Positions 1-7,325 of a stretch of 15,461 nucleotides of DNA are shown in pieces. A program made the translations under genes and the position numbers. This DNA comes from UBA4421 sp002470275 (GTDB taxonomy: Bacteria; Pseudomonadota; Gammaproteobacteria; Pseudomonadales; Azotimanducaceae), in assembly GCA_913052345.1 (NCBI GenBank), contig CAJXDR010000048.1, positions 1-15,461 on the forward strand. Reading direction: 5' to 3'. Position 1 is the stretch's first letter; every line of letters starts with the position of its first letter. The notes beneath the pieces are model-generated. The model saw nothing but the letters and a program-made list of their open reading frames with translations, was not told the DNA's origin and searched no databases.

Positions 1-2028
1 GAGGCTAAACTCGATTCATCCGCTAGCACGCTTGATACGGATACAGATATCTCTGGCCGTGAAGTACTCAAGATTTTTGTTCGGGTCACGACCTATTTCA
101 AATTCTTTCGCGCACGCATCGCTGCGAAAATAAGCTTGATTACCGTTGAACACGTTTTCAGGCTTCTCATCGTGCCGTGGCCGCTCAAGATCATTATCGA
201 CCATGTCATCCTTGGCCAACCCATTGCTGATGATGCGGCAGGTTTTCCGAGCTACATGGCAGAAGGCATCCTATTTTTGCAGGATAAGACTGCCGTGGAG
301 ATCATGACGTGGATGCTCCTCATCGGCGTCGGCATGGTGCTGGTGTTCGGGATGACCATCAATCGCGGCATAGGCAGAAATGCTAACGGAAGCTATACCG
401 GTGCAGCAGCGGGATCACTGGGCGCCGCCAGTGCTACGCTCGCCAGTGGGCACGATACCGCCACCCAAACCGAAAATGCGTCAAACAGCGCCTATAGCGC
501 TATGGGCGGGTTACTTGGCATTCTGGACTTTAAGATTCACCTACGCCTCACCCAGGCGCTGAACCACTTGCTGCGGACCCAACTCGCTGAACGCATTAAA
601 GCTCTCCCCGTGACCACTCTAGATGACCAACGGATTGGAGACAGCGTCTATCGCGTCATGTACGACTCTACCAGCGCCACAGGGGTCTACGAAGCGCTTA
701 CCATGAATCTGTATTCGGGCATTTTGTCCATTGGCATCACCCTTGCCATCATGTTCACAAGCTTTGGCAACGCCCCAGAGGTGATCCTAGTCGGCATTCT
801 AGTCTGCCCGATCAGCTTTCTAATCACCCTACCCTTCGCTCGCATAACAAGGCGCCGAAGCCAAGCAAGTCGCGCATCTGGATCTGCGACAACGAGCAAT
901 ATTGAGGAAGGCATGAGCAACGTTCTGGCGGTTCAGAGCCTAGGCGGCAACAAACGCGAGGCGAAGCGGTTTAGCGACGCCAGCGAGGAATCTTTTCGGC
1001 GCTTCCGCTCCGAGGCCTTTATCAAGCTGCTAACCGGCCTAGTCTGGGGTTTGTCTTTCTTATTCGGACAAATCATTTTCTTTCTAGTGATGGCCGGCTA
1101 TGTCATCGACGGCACATTTACTGCCGGAGACTACTTCGTTTTGTTCTACTACTTTTTCGTTCTAAGCGCCGTTTTCTCCGCCTTTGGCGGCCTCTACGTA
1201 GAGCTTCAGAGCTACATCGCGGGCCTTCGTCGGGTCTTCTTCCTACTCGATCTGCCAACGGAAAAGAACAGCGAGGGTACGACCCTGCCCCCTATCCAAA
1301 GCGGCATCAAGATGGAGCATGTAGGCCTAACCTATCCTGACGGTCGACGTGCCCTCCGAGACATCAACCTGGAGGCGAAGGTTGGCGAGATTATAGCCCT
1401 GGTGGGGCCGACGGGTGCTGGGAAAACCAGCCTAGCCTTCCTGGCCCCCGCCTTCTTGCAGGCAACAGAGGGCAGGGTTTCCATTGACGGCACAGATCTC
1501 AAAGATGTTTCAGTAAGCAGCCTGCGAGATCAGGTTTCCTATGTCTTTCAGGAGACTCAGCTGTTCTCTGATTCCATCGTAAACAACATTCGATACGGCA
1601 ATCAGCGGGCTACTCAAGAGGAAGTTGAAGCGGTCGCTCGGGTTGCCGGCGCTCATGATTTTATCATGGCGCTGCCCGAAGGCTACGATACGAGCCTTGG
1701 TACCGTCACCAGCAAACTTTCCGTTGGGCAAAAGCAGCGTATTTCAATCGCTCGAGGCTTGCTCAGAGATTCAAAGATGTTGATCCTGGACGAACCCACT
1801 TCGGCACTGGACCCGGAAACCGAGGCCTATCTTGTCGACGCCCTCAATGAAGCCGCTAAGAATAAGCTAGTCATTATCGTGGCCCATCGTCTTTCGACCA
1901 TTACCCATGCCGACCGCATCTATTTCCTCGAATCAGGGGAAATTCGCGAATCCGGGTCCCATCAAGACCTAATGTCCATCAAGGGGGGACACTATCGCGA
2001 TTACGTGATGATGCAGGCCGGGCGTTAG
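1..2028 (+). CDS. ABC exporter, fused membrane domain and ATPase (5' end missing)
   Basis: Half-transporter of the ABC exporter type (MsbA-like architecture), expected in the inner membrane as a homodimer. The frame is open from base 1, and the residues before the TTG at 136 continue the family's usual N-terminal region leading into a PWPLKIIIDHV motif, so the gene starts left of the window. About six hydrophobic segments lie near bases 130-205, 292-354, 700-765, 778-840, 1028-1107 and 1126-1195. The ATPase domain follows: Walker A GPTGAGKT at 1405-1428, Q-loop YVFQETQ near 1540-1560, signature LSVGQ at 1717-1731 (usual LSGGQ), Walker B LILDEPTSALD near 1780-1812 and the H-loop VAHRLST near 1879-1899. 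A low-complexity Ala/Gly/Ser/Thr/Asn stretch of about 45 residues (about 373-516) interrupts the membrane domain after the second hydrophobic segment. The cargo cannot be told from sequence. It converges on the carboxylesterase gene with an 11-nt gap. Confidence 0.93.
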   Translation, partial: EAKLDSSASTLDTDTDISGREVLKIFVRVTTYFKFFRARIAAKISLITVEHVFRLLIVPWPLKIIIDHVILGQPIADDAAGFPSYMAEGILFLQDKTAVEIMTWMLLIGVGMVLVFGMTINRGIGRNANGSYTGAAAGSLGAASATLASGHDTATQTENASNSAYSAMGGLLGILDFKIHLRLTQALNHLLRTQLAERIKALPVTTLDDQRIGDSVYRVMYDSTSATGVYEALTMNLYSGILSIGITLAIMFTSFGNAPEVILVGILVCPISFLITLPFARITRRRSQASRASGSATTSNIEEGMSNVLAVQSLGGNKREAKRFSDASEESFRRFRSEAFIKLLTGLVWGLSFLFGQIIFFLVMAGYVIDGTFTAGDYFVLFYYFFVLSAVFSAFGGLYVELQSYIAGLRRVFFLLDLPTEKNSEGTTLPPIQSGIKMEHVGLTYPDGRRALRDINLEAKVGEIIALVGPTGAGKTSLAFLAPAFLQATEGRVSIDGTDLKDVSVSSLRDQVSYVFQETQLFSDSIVNNIRYGNQRATQEEVEAVARVAGAHDFIMALPEGYDTSLGTVTSKLSVGQKQRISIARGLLRDSKMLILDEPTSALDPETEAYLVDALNEAAKNKLVIIVAHRLSTITHADRIYFLESGEIRESGSHQDLMSIKGGHYRDYVMMQAGR

Positions 2029-2039
2029 GGCGCAGCCGC

Positions 2040-3494
2040 TTAGGCTTCCCACAGCCCCCGGTGGCACGCATCAGGATCCGCCTCAACTCTTGTGTTCGTA
2101 TCCACAATGAGGCATTCCCTTGCCCGTTGGTCATAGCGCGGCCAGTCGGGCATCCCTCCGCCGTTGGGCTCACCGGTCCTCGCCATAGCCATCACGGTGT
2201 CCGACCAGGTACGACCAATGGTTTTCACGACGGCGTCGTTTCGGTCATAGGCCATAAAGGCGTGCGTGTTGGGATTCTCAAAAACATTGAAGGTGAACGC
2301 CATTTCGCCGGCATGGGTGGATCCCAGATGCTTTCGATTTGGTAGGTTGGCAGGCAAGTCAAAGCGATAAAACCAGCCGCCAGGGCCCGCTGCGGAGGCG
2401 GTCTCTGCTACCAGCATGCTTAAACGACGGAACATATCCGTCCAAACCATGGCATGCAGCTCCCCCTTCCCCGCCTCAGGGTAGGCGTCTTCCAGCGCGT
2501 TAAGGTAGGGCTTCGGATCGCTCCCGGTGAGCATATCCGTTGCCAGGTAGCTATTGAGAGCCGGATCGAAGGCGCGATTCTCATCAATACCCTGGGAATA
2601 AAGAGTACCCTCATCGCGATTCGAACCCGTCATGATGGGCACGCCCGTCTGCCCCCGGTCTTGAATCGCCTCTAACGTGGACCGAGTAATCACCTGCCCA
2701 TCCACAGAAAAAGCGCGCCCGTGGCTGGCAAGCCCAAGAATGTCCGATGCAGGAAGCTGTTGCAGATAGGCCGCACACTCTGATTCCTCTATGCCTAGCT
2801 CGGCAGCTAAGGCCTGACACGGGTTTTTGGAGGGCTTGTAGACCGTTGTTGGGCTGTGGGCGATCACGCGGTGATACAGCGCGTCAGCGCCAGGCGCTGC
2901 GAGGAGGCCCAAGACCGAGGAGCCCCCGGAGGATTGGCCAAAAATGGTCACCTTGGCAGGGTCACCACCGAAAGCCTCAATATTTTCTCGAATCCACTGC
3001 AGCGCGAGAATCTGATCCTGGATGCCATTGTTTGCCGAGGTGGCAAAGTCTTTGCCCTGACTCGCGAGATTCAGAAAGCCGAATGGGCCCAATCGGCTAT
3101 TCACGGTCACCACCACCACATCACCCTGGGCGGCCAACACCGAGCCATCATATTCGTTTGCCGACCCGTTCATAAAGCCACCGCCGTGGAACCAAACCAG
3201 AACCGGACACTGGCTCACAGCGGAGGCCGGGGCATAAATGTTGAGGAAAAGACAGTCTTCGCTTATGCCGCCGCCAACGGGTGCTCCCAGCGTTCCCTCA
3301 GATGTACGCATCTGCACAGCACGATTTGGATAGGCTGTCGCGTCAAAGACGCCTGCCCAGGACTCCGCCATCACGGACTGTTTAAAGCGGCGCTCTGCCA
3401 CCGGTGGTTGGCCATACCGGACGCCAAGAAAGATTCGGCTACCGGCAGTTTCAAATCCGCGAATCTTGCCCTGGCGGGTAGAGATAGGGGTCAT
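2040..3494 (-). CDS. Type-B carboxylesterase
   Basis: Serine hydrolase of the alpha/beta-hydrolase fold, carboxylesterase type B, 484 aa, expected to cleave carboxylic esters. Visible motifs: EDCLFLN signature at residues 79-85, oxyanion-hole HGGG at 103-106, nucleophile elbow GQSSGG at 186-191 with Ser188 (family usually GESAGG), acidic residue Glu295 in SNRDEG, and His394 in GSTHAGE. All three catalytic residues are therefore present. No signal peptide is seen, so it is probably cytoplasmic. The ATG at 3494 has GAGGA at 3501-3505, six bases upstream. It is the last gene of the five-gene operon, 26 nt after the PhyH gene, and may release an acid or alcohol from an esterified substrate; that role is inferred. 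Confidence 0.93.
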   Translation of the reverse strand: MTPISTRQGKIRGFETAGSRIFLGVRYGQPPVAERRFKQSVMAESWAGVFDATAYPNRAVQMRTSEGTLGAPVGGGISEDCLFLNIYAPASAVSQCPVLVWFHGGGFMNGSANEYDGSVLAAQGDVVVVTVNSRLGPFGFLNLASQGKDFATSANNGIQDQILALQWIRENIEAFGGDPAKVTIFGQSSGGSSVLGLLAAPGADALYHRVIAHSPTTVYKPSKNPCQALAAELGIEESECAAYLQQLPASDILGLASHGRAFSVDGQVITRSTLEAIQDRGQTGVPIMTGSNRDEGTLYSQGIDENRAFDPALNSYLATDMLTGSDPKPYLNALEDAYPEAGKGELHAMVWTDMFRRLSMLVAETASAAGPGGWFYRFDLPANLPNRKHLGSTHAGEMAFTFNVFENPNTHAFMAYDRNDAVVKTIGRTWSDTVMAMARTGEPNGGGMPDWPRYDQRARECLIVDTNTRVEADPDACHRGLWEA

Positions 3495-3520
3495 GCTGAA
3501 TCCTCAGGTCGTAGGAAAAT

Positions 3521-4186
3521 CTAAGCGTCTGCGCGTCGGCAGAAAAAACTCACGGCTCGTCGTTCGCGCTGCGTATGATTTCCCCCAGACCAATGGACCG
3601 TTAGCGCATGGTGAATAACGGCATCCCCGGGATTTACGGGGACCGGGACGGCGCCCTCGCTGTGTTGATCATAGCCCCCGACATACAGTTTCTCTTTGCG
3701 CGGTATTAGGTGGCTTCCTCGAACGTAATAAAGACAGCCGTTATCCAGGTCCATTTGATCAAGCGCGATCCAAAGTGTGACACCGCCCTTGGCATCCCAC
3801 TCGCCATTTACGCCGTCAACATGCGGAACAATGCCTTCGACAGAACCTGGTGGTCGGTCCACGAAGGCGATGGTCGATGTTTTTAAGGGCACGCCGAGCA
3901 TGTCCTCAAGAAGCGTAAGGTGGTCCCCGCCCTGAGCCAACTGTTCAAACCACTCATTATGGTCTTGGAGCCCCTTCAACGTCGTCAGCTGAGAGGGTTT
4001 CAAGCCTTTCAGGCGTTCCTTCGAGCGCTCGAGAAGCGTCTCACGAGCAGACAGGCCATGCCCTGCCAGCCGCGCCAGTTCTTCAGGTCCTAGGAACCCA
4101 GGCAGCCGCACAAAGCCCTCGGCGTTAAAAACCGCTCTGGCGTGATCCCGCGCCATAGACTCGCTGAAGGAAATTTGCTCAGCCAT
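3521..4186 (-). CDS. PhyH-family Fe(II)/2-oxoglutarate dioxygenase
   Basis: Phytanoyl-CoA dioxygenase (PhyH)-like non-haem iron hydroxylase, 221 aa from the chosen start. Iron ligands fit His122-x-Asp124 in PHVDG and distal His198 in TVHWSGGN. The RERR stretch at 207-210 can supply the arginine that binds the 2-oxoglutarate carboxylate. An NGCLYYVRGSH motif at 149-159 is typical of the family. The open frame runs up to an ATG at 4258, but that would overlap the kelch gene by 73 nt. The ATG at 4184-4186 is preferred: it overlaps the kelch stop by one base (TGATG), has GGTGA four bases before it, and begins a normal family N-terminus. It is translationally coupled to the kelch gene. The substrate is unknown, and CoA-linked substrates are not implied. 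Confidence 0.9.
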   Translation of the reverse strand: MAEQISFSESMARDHARAVFNAEGFVRLPGFLGPEELARLAGHGLSARETLLERSKERLKGLKPSQLTTLKGLQDHNEWFEQLAQGGDHLTLLEDMLGVPLKTSTIAFVDRPPGSVEGIVPHVDGVNGEWDAKGGVTLWIALDQMDLDNGCLYYVRGSHLIPRKEKLYVGGYDQHSEGAVPVPVNPGDAVIHHALTVHWSGGNHTQRERRAVSFFCRRADA

Positions 4187-5148
4187 CAGTTCACCGGGGT
4201 AACCCATACCTCTGGGGAGGAAAGCCATCGCTTGTCTTCTGCCACCCGACCATCCCATCCCCCAGCGACGTAAAGGGAACCGTCTACAATAGCGGCCGCG
4301 GGAGAAGATATTGCCTTAGGCAGCGTGTAGGACAGCTCCCACTGTCCGCCTTCCCTCAAGGTGAGTACGTCGGCGGTCATCGCTTTCTTGCCGCCCTCTG
4401 GCGTGGAATGGCCACCAATCATCCAGATACGGTCATCGTACACAAAGGTCGCGCCTTCAGAGTGTGAATGGGCCACAGGCAGCGCAGGACCCTCACTCCA
4501 GGTGTCGCTCTCAGGATCGTAAATATCCACTAACCTTTGGTCTAGCTGCATGCTGTCGTGATGTAGCTGGCCACCAATGGCGTAGATTTTACCGTTCATC
4601 ACGACCACCGACAGCTGGTTCCGAGCGACCGGCAACGGCGCCATGGCCTGCCATTCGGCCTGACCTTGTTTTTCCCACTGGTCTAGGTCGAGACGCCAAT
4701 GGTCCGGAGAATCTGTATCGCGGTCCGCCATCAGCCCGGAAACGTAGTGCAGGTACTGTCCTACTCTAGCGAGGCCGCCACCGGCTCGGGGGCCGGGCAG
4801 CAGCGGCGCTGCAGTATAGCGATCCAATGCCAGGTCGAAGTGCCACACCTCTGAGACAATATGGTCTTTGCCCGGATGAACCTTATCTTTCATGCCACCA
4901 GCAAACCAAAATCCGCGCCCGTCGGGCACAAGATTCACGTGAGATATGGCGCTGGGCAAATCCTGCAGCTGCGTCCATGTCCCTTCTGCAGGGTCAAAAA
5001 CGTCCAGCCGCTTGCTTGAGCAAATGAAATTACCGTACCCGCCCAAAACGTATACTTTATTATCGACAACGAGGCTGGCCGGCTCCCATTTGGCAACCGG
5101 CATATCCTCTAGCTGCTGCCATGTGGCCTCATGTATGGGTTCGCCCAT
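4186..5148 (-). CDS. Kelch-repeat beta-propeller protein
   Basis: A 320-aa protein made almost wholly of six kelch-type repeats, each about 50 residues with a Gly-Gly or similar core followed by an aromatic/Trp and an LP turn. Cores seen are VLGGYG, FAGGMK, YVSGLM (degenerate), AIGGQL, MIGGHS and VAGGWD. Six repeats are enough for a closed six-bladed propeller. There is no signal peptide (the N-terminus is MGEPIHEATWQQ), unlike the periplasmic sialic-acid mutarotase NanM, which shares the fold. The ATG at 5148 has GGAGAG about six bases upstream and follows the SDR stop by 3 nt; the stop overlaps the PhyH start. It could be a lactonase, mutarotase or scaffold in the pathway; no catalytic residues can be assigned. 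Confidence 0.9.
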   Translation of the reverse strand: MGEPIHEATWQQLEDMPVAKWEPASLVVDNKVYVLGGYGNFICSSKRLDVFDPAEGTWTQLQDLPSAISHVNLVPDGRGFWFAGGMKDKVHPGKDHIVSEVWHFDLALDRYTAAPLLPGPRAGGGLARVGQYLHYVSGLMADRDTDSPDHWRLDLDQWEKQGQAEWQAMAPLPVARNQLSVVVMNGKIYAIGGQLHHDSMQLDQRLVDIYDPESDTWSEGPALPVAHSHSEGATFVYDDRIWMIGGHSTPEGGKKAMTADVLTLREGGQWELSYTLPKAISSPAAAIVDGSLYVAGGWDGRVAEDKRWLSSPEVWVTPVN

Positions 5149-5151
5149 GGG

Positions 5152-5949
5152 TTACTCTCCAGCGGGTGGGAACTGCCGATCCATGGCAGCCAGCAGGGTT
5201 TCACAGCGTTTCGTCAGCATCTCACGTGTCTGGACGCCATCGCAGAAGATATAAAGCTCATCCTGCTCCATGGCGCTGACCACCTGCTGACCCACTATAT
5301 CCGGTGACACCGCCATACCATCAATCAAGCTTAATACCTGCTTGGAAGCCCGCTGCCGAAGCCCGTCGAGTATGGGTGTATCCACCACATGGGGACACAG
5401 CACCGATACGCCGACGCCGGTCTCTGCCAGGTCATTCCTCAGAAACTCGGACAAACCCACTACGGCAAACTTGCTGCTTCCGTAGGCTGACTGGTGACCG
5501 TGGCCCTGAATGCCGCTAAAAGACGCGGTGTTCACGATATGGCCCGGCCCTCCTCGCTCCAGCATTCCGGGCAGGAACACTTGAATGCCGTTGAGCACGC
5601 CCCAAAAGTTAATGTCGATCACGTTTTTCCAGCTTTCTTCTGCGGTGTCCAGCACCTTGCCGCCACCGCCGATCCCGGCGTTATTACAGAGAATGCTGAC
5701 CGGACCCAGCTCAGATTCTATCCGCGACGACGCATCCTCCAGGGAGGCTTTATCTCTCACGTCGACTTCTAGCGTCATCACTGAACTCGTGATCGACTGC
5801 AGCTCGGAGAGTGCTGATGCTAGACGGTCGGCTTGAACGTCTGCAATCGCCACATTCGCGCCCTCAGAGGCGAGCGCTTTGGCAATGCCGAGACCAATTC
5901 CAGATGCCCCGCCGGTAACAAAGGCTGTTCGATTATTAAGCGTTTTCAT
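5152..5949 (-). CDS. SDR-family NAD(P)-dependent oxidoreductase
   Basis: Classical short-chain dehydrogenase/reductase, 265 aa, of usual family length. Nucleotide-binding motif TGGASGIG at residues 12-19; Asp37 after the second strand (IADVQ) favours NAD(H); NNAG at 89-92; Asn114; catalytic Ser143, Tyr156 and Lys160 with the usual spacing (SAYGSSK). It should oxidise a secondary alcohol or reduce a ketone in the cytoplasm. The ATG at 5949 overlaps the stop of the enolase-superfamily gene by one base (TAATG) and lacks a good Shine-Dalgarno sequence nearby, which fits translational coupling. In the operon it probably acts on the product of the enolase-superfamily enzyme or a related hydroxy acid; this is inference. 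Confidence 0.94.
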   Translation of the reverse strand: MKTLNNRTAFVTGGASGIGLGIAKALASEGANVAIADVQADRLASALSELQSITSSVMTLEVDVRDKASLEDASSRIESELGPVSILCNNAGIGGGGKVLDTAEESWKNVIDINFWGVLNGIQVFLPGMLERGGPGHIVNTASFSGIQGHGHQSAYGSSKFAVVGLSEFLRNDLAETGVGVSVLCPHVVDTPILDGLRQRASKQVLSLIDGMAVSPDIVGQQVVSAMEQDELYIFCDGVQTREMLTKRCETLLAAMDRQFPPAGE

Positions 5950-7058
5950 TAGAGGTCGGCTACCTTATTACTCTCAATCAATTCGAAGTCGATTTGTGCT
6001 CCAAGTCCAGGCTCTTGATGAGCATGGACCATACCGTTCTTGTCGACCTCGATGTCTTGAACAAGACCATGCTTTTGTACGGAATCGGGCAGCAGAACTT
6101 CAAAATATTCGCAGTTTCGTATGGCCATGATGAGGTGGAGATTCGCAACGTTGTTTAGCGAATTGCCGCCATGGTGCACCTCATAGTTCATCTGGAACGT
6201 CTCCGCCGTGTGCGCTGTTTTTAAACAAGAGGTGAGCCCGCCCTTGATGGCTACGTCGCCACGCAAATAGTCCGTCGCACGTTCCATAATCCAAGGTGAA
6301 TATGAAAATGGCCCACGGCTCGGCATTTCCGTTGCCATTAGGGGAATGCTCAACACTTGCTTGAGCTTGACGTAACCATAGAGGTCATCGAAATGTAGGG
6401 GGTCTTCGTACCAATAAAAACCCAGTCCTTCAACGGCACGGCCCACTCTGAGCGCATCGGGGTAGTCATAGGACCAAGTGGAATCGAGCATCACTCGATA
6501 GTCATCACCCACAGCCTTGCGTACGGCTTCACATATTTTTATATCCAGGGCCGCGGTGCCCGGGGGATGGATTTTATAGGCGCTCCATCCAGCTTCCTTA
6601 AAGCTCACAGCCTCTTCTGCGTACTCTTCGATGTGCTCAAAGACAGCCGAACTCGCGTAAGCAGGCGCGGAATCCCGATAGCTACCCATGAGCTTATGGA
6701 TAGGCAAGCCGGCATGCTTTCCCGCAATATCCCATAGCGCCACATCGATAGCGCCAATGATGCGCATCGTATTGCCCATTGCCCAGGCCGACATGGTCTG
6801 CCAGATTTTCTCGCGATCCATCGGGTCTTGACCAACCAATAGCGTTTTGTACCGTTCCACGATGAGCTTGCAGTCGTCTGCGGCGGGTGCCATCGCAGAG
6901 CCCAAGAAGGCGTTCCCTTCTATCCCTTCGTCAGTGATGATTCGAACAAGGCCCATGGTGGTCTTCCGCGAACCGGAGCTCTTCACGCGCAGCGTATAGC
7001 GCGTAGGCGGGATGTCTTTCCATTCCCAAACCGTCACTTTTACGTCCGTAATCTTCAT
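5949..7058 (-). CDS. Enolase-superfamily enzyme, mandelate racemase-like
   Basis: Member of the mandelate racemase/muconate-lactonising branch, 369 aa, with an N-terminal capping domain and a C-terminal barrel. Metal ligands fit Asp192, Glu218 (YWYEDP) and Glu244 (MATEMP). Acid-base candidates are Lys162 and His164 in YKIH, the Asp268/His295-296 pair (LRGDVA and EVHHGG) and Glu320. The Asp-His dyad and final Glu are typical of the mandelate racemase subgroup, many of which dehydrate sugar acids; KxH replaces the common KxK. An in-frame ATG at 7220 would add 54 residues unlike the family, so the ATG at 7056-7058 is chosen: it has AAGGGA seven bases upstream and starts the usual MKITDV-type strand. 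It is the first gene of the five-gene operon. The exact substrate cannot be read off. Confidence 0.92.
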   Translation of the reverse strand: MKITDVKVTVWEWKDIPPTRYTLRVKSSGSRKTTMGLVRIITDEGIEGNAFLGSAMAPAADDCKLIVERYKTLLVGQDPMDREKIWQTMSAWAMGNTMRIIGAIDVALWDIAGKHAGLPIHKLMGSYRDSAPAYASSAVFEHIEEYAEEAVSFKEAGWSAYKIHPPGTAALDIKICEAVRKAVGDDYRVMLDSTWSYDYPDALRVGRAVEGLGFYWYEDPLHFDDLYGYVKLKQVLSIPLMATEMPSRGPFSYSPWIMERATDYLRGDVAIKGGLTSCLKTAHTAETFQMNYEVHHGGNSLNNVANLHLIMAIRNCEYFEVLLPDSVQKHGLVQDIEVDKNGMVHAHQEPGLGAQIDFELIESNKVADL

Positions 7059-7065
7059 CGTACGT

Positions 7066-7071
7066 TCCCTT
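7066..7071 (-). promoter_or_regulatory. Ribosome binding site of the enolase-superfamily gene
   Basis: AAGGGA on the minus strand lies seven bases before the ATG at 7056-7058. It decides this start over the longer in-frame start at 7220. Confidence 0.6.
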
Positions 7072-7086
7072 AATACAAGAATTAAG
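7069..7086. promoter_or_regulatory. Small inverted repeat in the operon leader
   Basis: CTTAAT and ATTAAG are perfect 6-base arms separated by six bases, directly next to the Shine-Dalgarno sequence of the enolase-superfamily gene and downstream of the candidate promoter. The position suits a repressor operator, but the arms are short and AT-rich, so chance is possible. Confidence 0.25.
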
Positions 7087-7151
7087 CACCGGGAGTTTCC
7101 CCACCCAGCAACCAGATTTGAAGCGCAAGAACTGCGCCGTTCCCCAACTGC

Positions 7152-7180
7152 AGAGTAGAAATGACCCCGAGTCCGGTCAA
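7152..7180 (-). promoter_or_regulatory. Candidate sigma-70 promoter of the five-gene operon
   Basis: On the minus strand TTGACC (7175-7180, five of six to consensus) is followed after exactly 17 bases by TACTCT (7152-7157, a weak -10 box). Transcription would begin near 7145, leaving about 87 nt of leader before the ATG at 7058. Confidence 0.35.
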
Positions 7181-7197
7181 ATTCCCGGCCCACTTCT

Positions 7198-7258
7198 TTC
7201 ACCCAAAACACGCAATCCATAGTCCCTCCTGATTTCTAGCGCAGCCATTTTGGGTGAA
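7198..7258. repeat. Perfect 11-bp inverted repeat, 39-nt spacer
   Basis: TTCACCCAAAA at 7198-7208 is the exact reverse complement of TTTTGGGTGAA at 7248-7258. It lies in the divergent intergenic region, upstream of the candidate promoter of the catabolic operon. It could be a paired operator, a hairpin, or the ends of a very small mobile-element remnant. No further copy was noticed elsewhere in the window. Confidence 0.55.
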
Positions 7259-7283
7259 TGGATAATGAAACAAACTTGTATAT

Positions 7284-7293
7284 GGAGCGCTCC
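7284..7293. promoter_or_regulatory. 10-bp perfect palindrome upstream of the transposase-like gene
   Basis: GGAGCGCTCC lies about 20 bases before the GGAGGT ribosome binding site, between it and a GATAAT box (7261-7266) that could be a -10 element without a clear -35 box. It is an operator candidate only by position. Confidence 0.2.
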
Positions 7294-7311
7294 GGTTAGA
7301 GAGTCGGCGGT

Positions 7312-7317
7312 GGAGGT
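7312..7317 (+). promoter_or_regulatory. Strong ribosome binding site for a GTG start
   Basis: GGAGGT, a near-perfect Shine-Dalgarno sequence, lies eight bases before the GTG at 7326. It fixes the GTG as the start of the transposase-like gene. Confidence 0.75.
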
Positions 7318-7325
7318 AATTCATC

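Noticed and set aside
136..2028. TTG at 136 as the start of the ABC transporter gene
   Set aside because: The frame is open to base 1 and the upstream residues fit the family's N-terminal region, so the gene is partial rather than beginning here.
2029..2039. Terminator in the 11-nt gap between the ABC and carboxylesterase genes
   Set aside because: Only a 4-bp AGCC/GGCT stem without a T-run can be drawn.
2747..3524. Long open frames on the + strand (142 and 222 codons) opposite the carboxylesterase
   Set aside because: The opposite-strand frame has a complete set of esterase motifs; these antisense frames show no family features and look like coding shadows.
4187..4258. Longer PhyH protein starting at the ATG at 4258
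   Set aside because: It would overlap the kelch coding region by 73 nt; the ATG at 4186 overlaps the stop by one base and gives a normal N-terminus.
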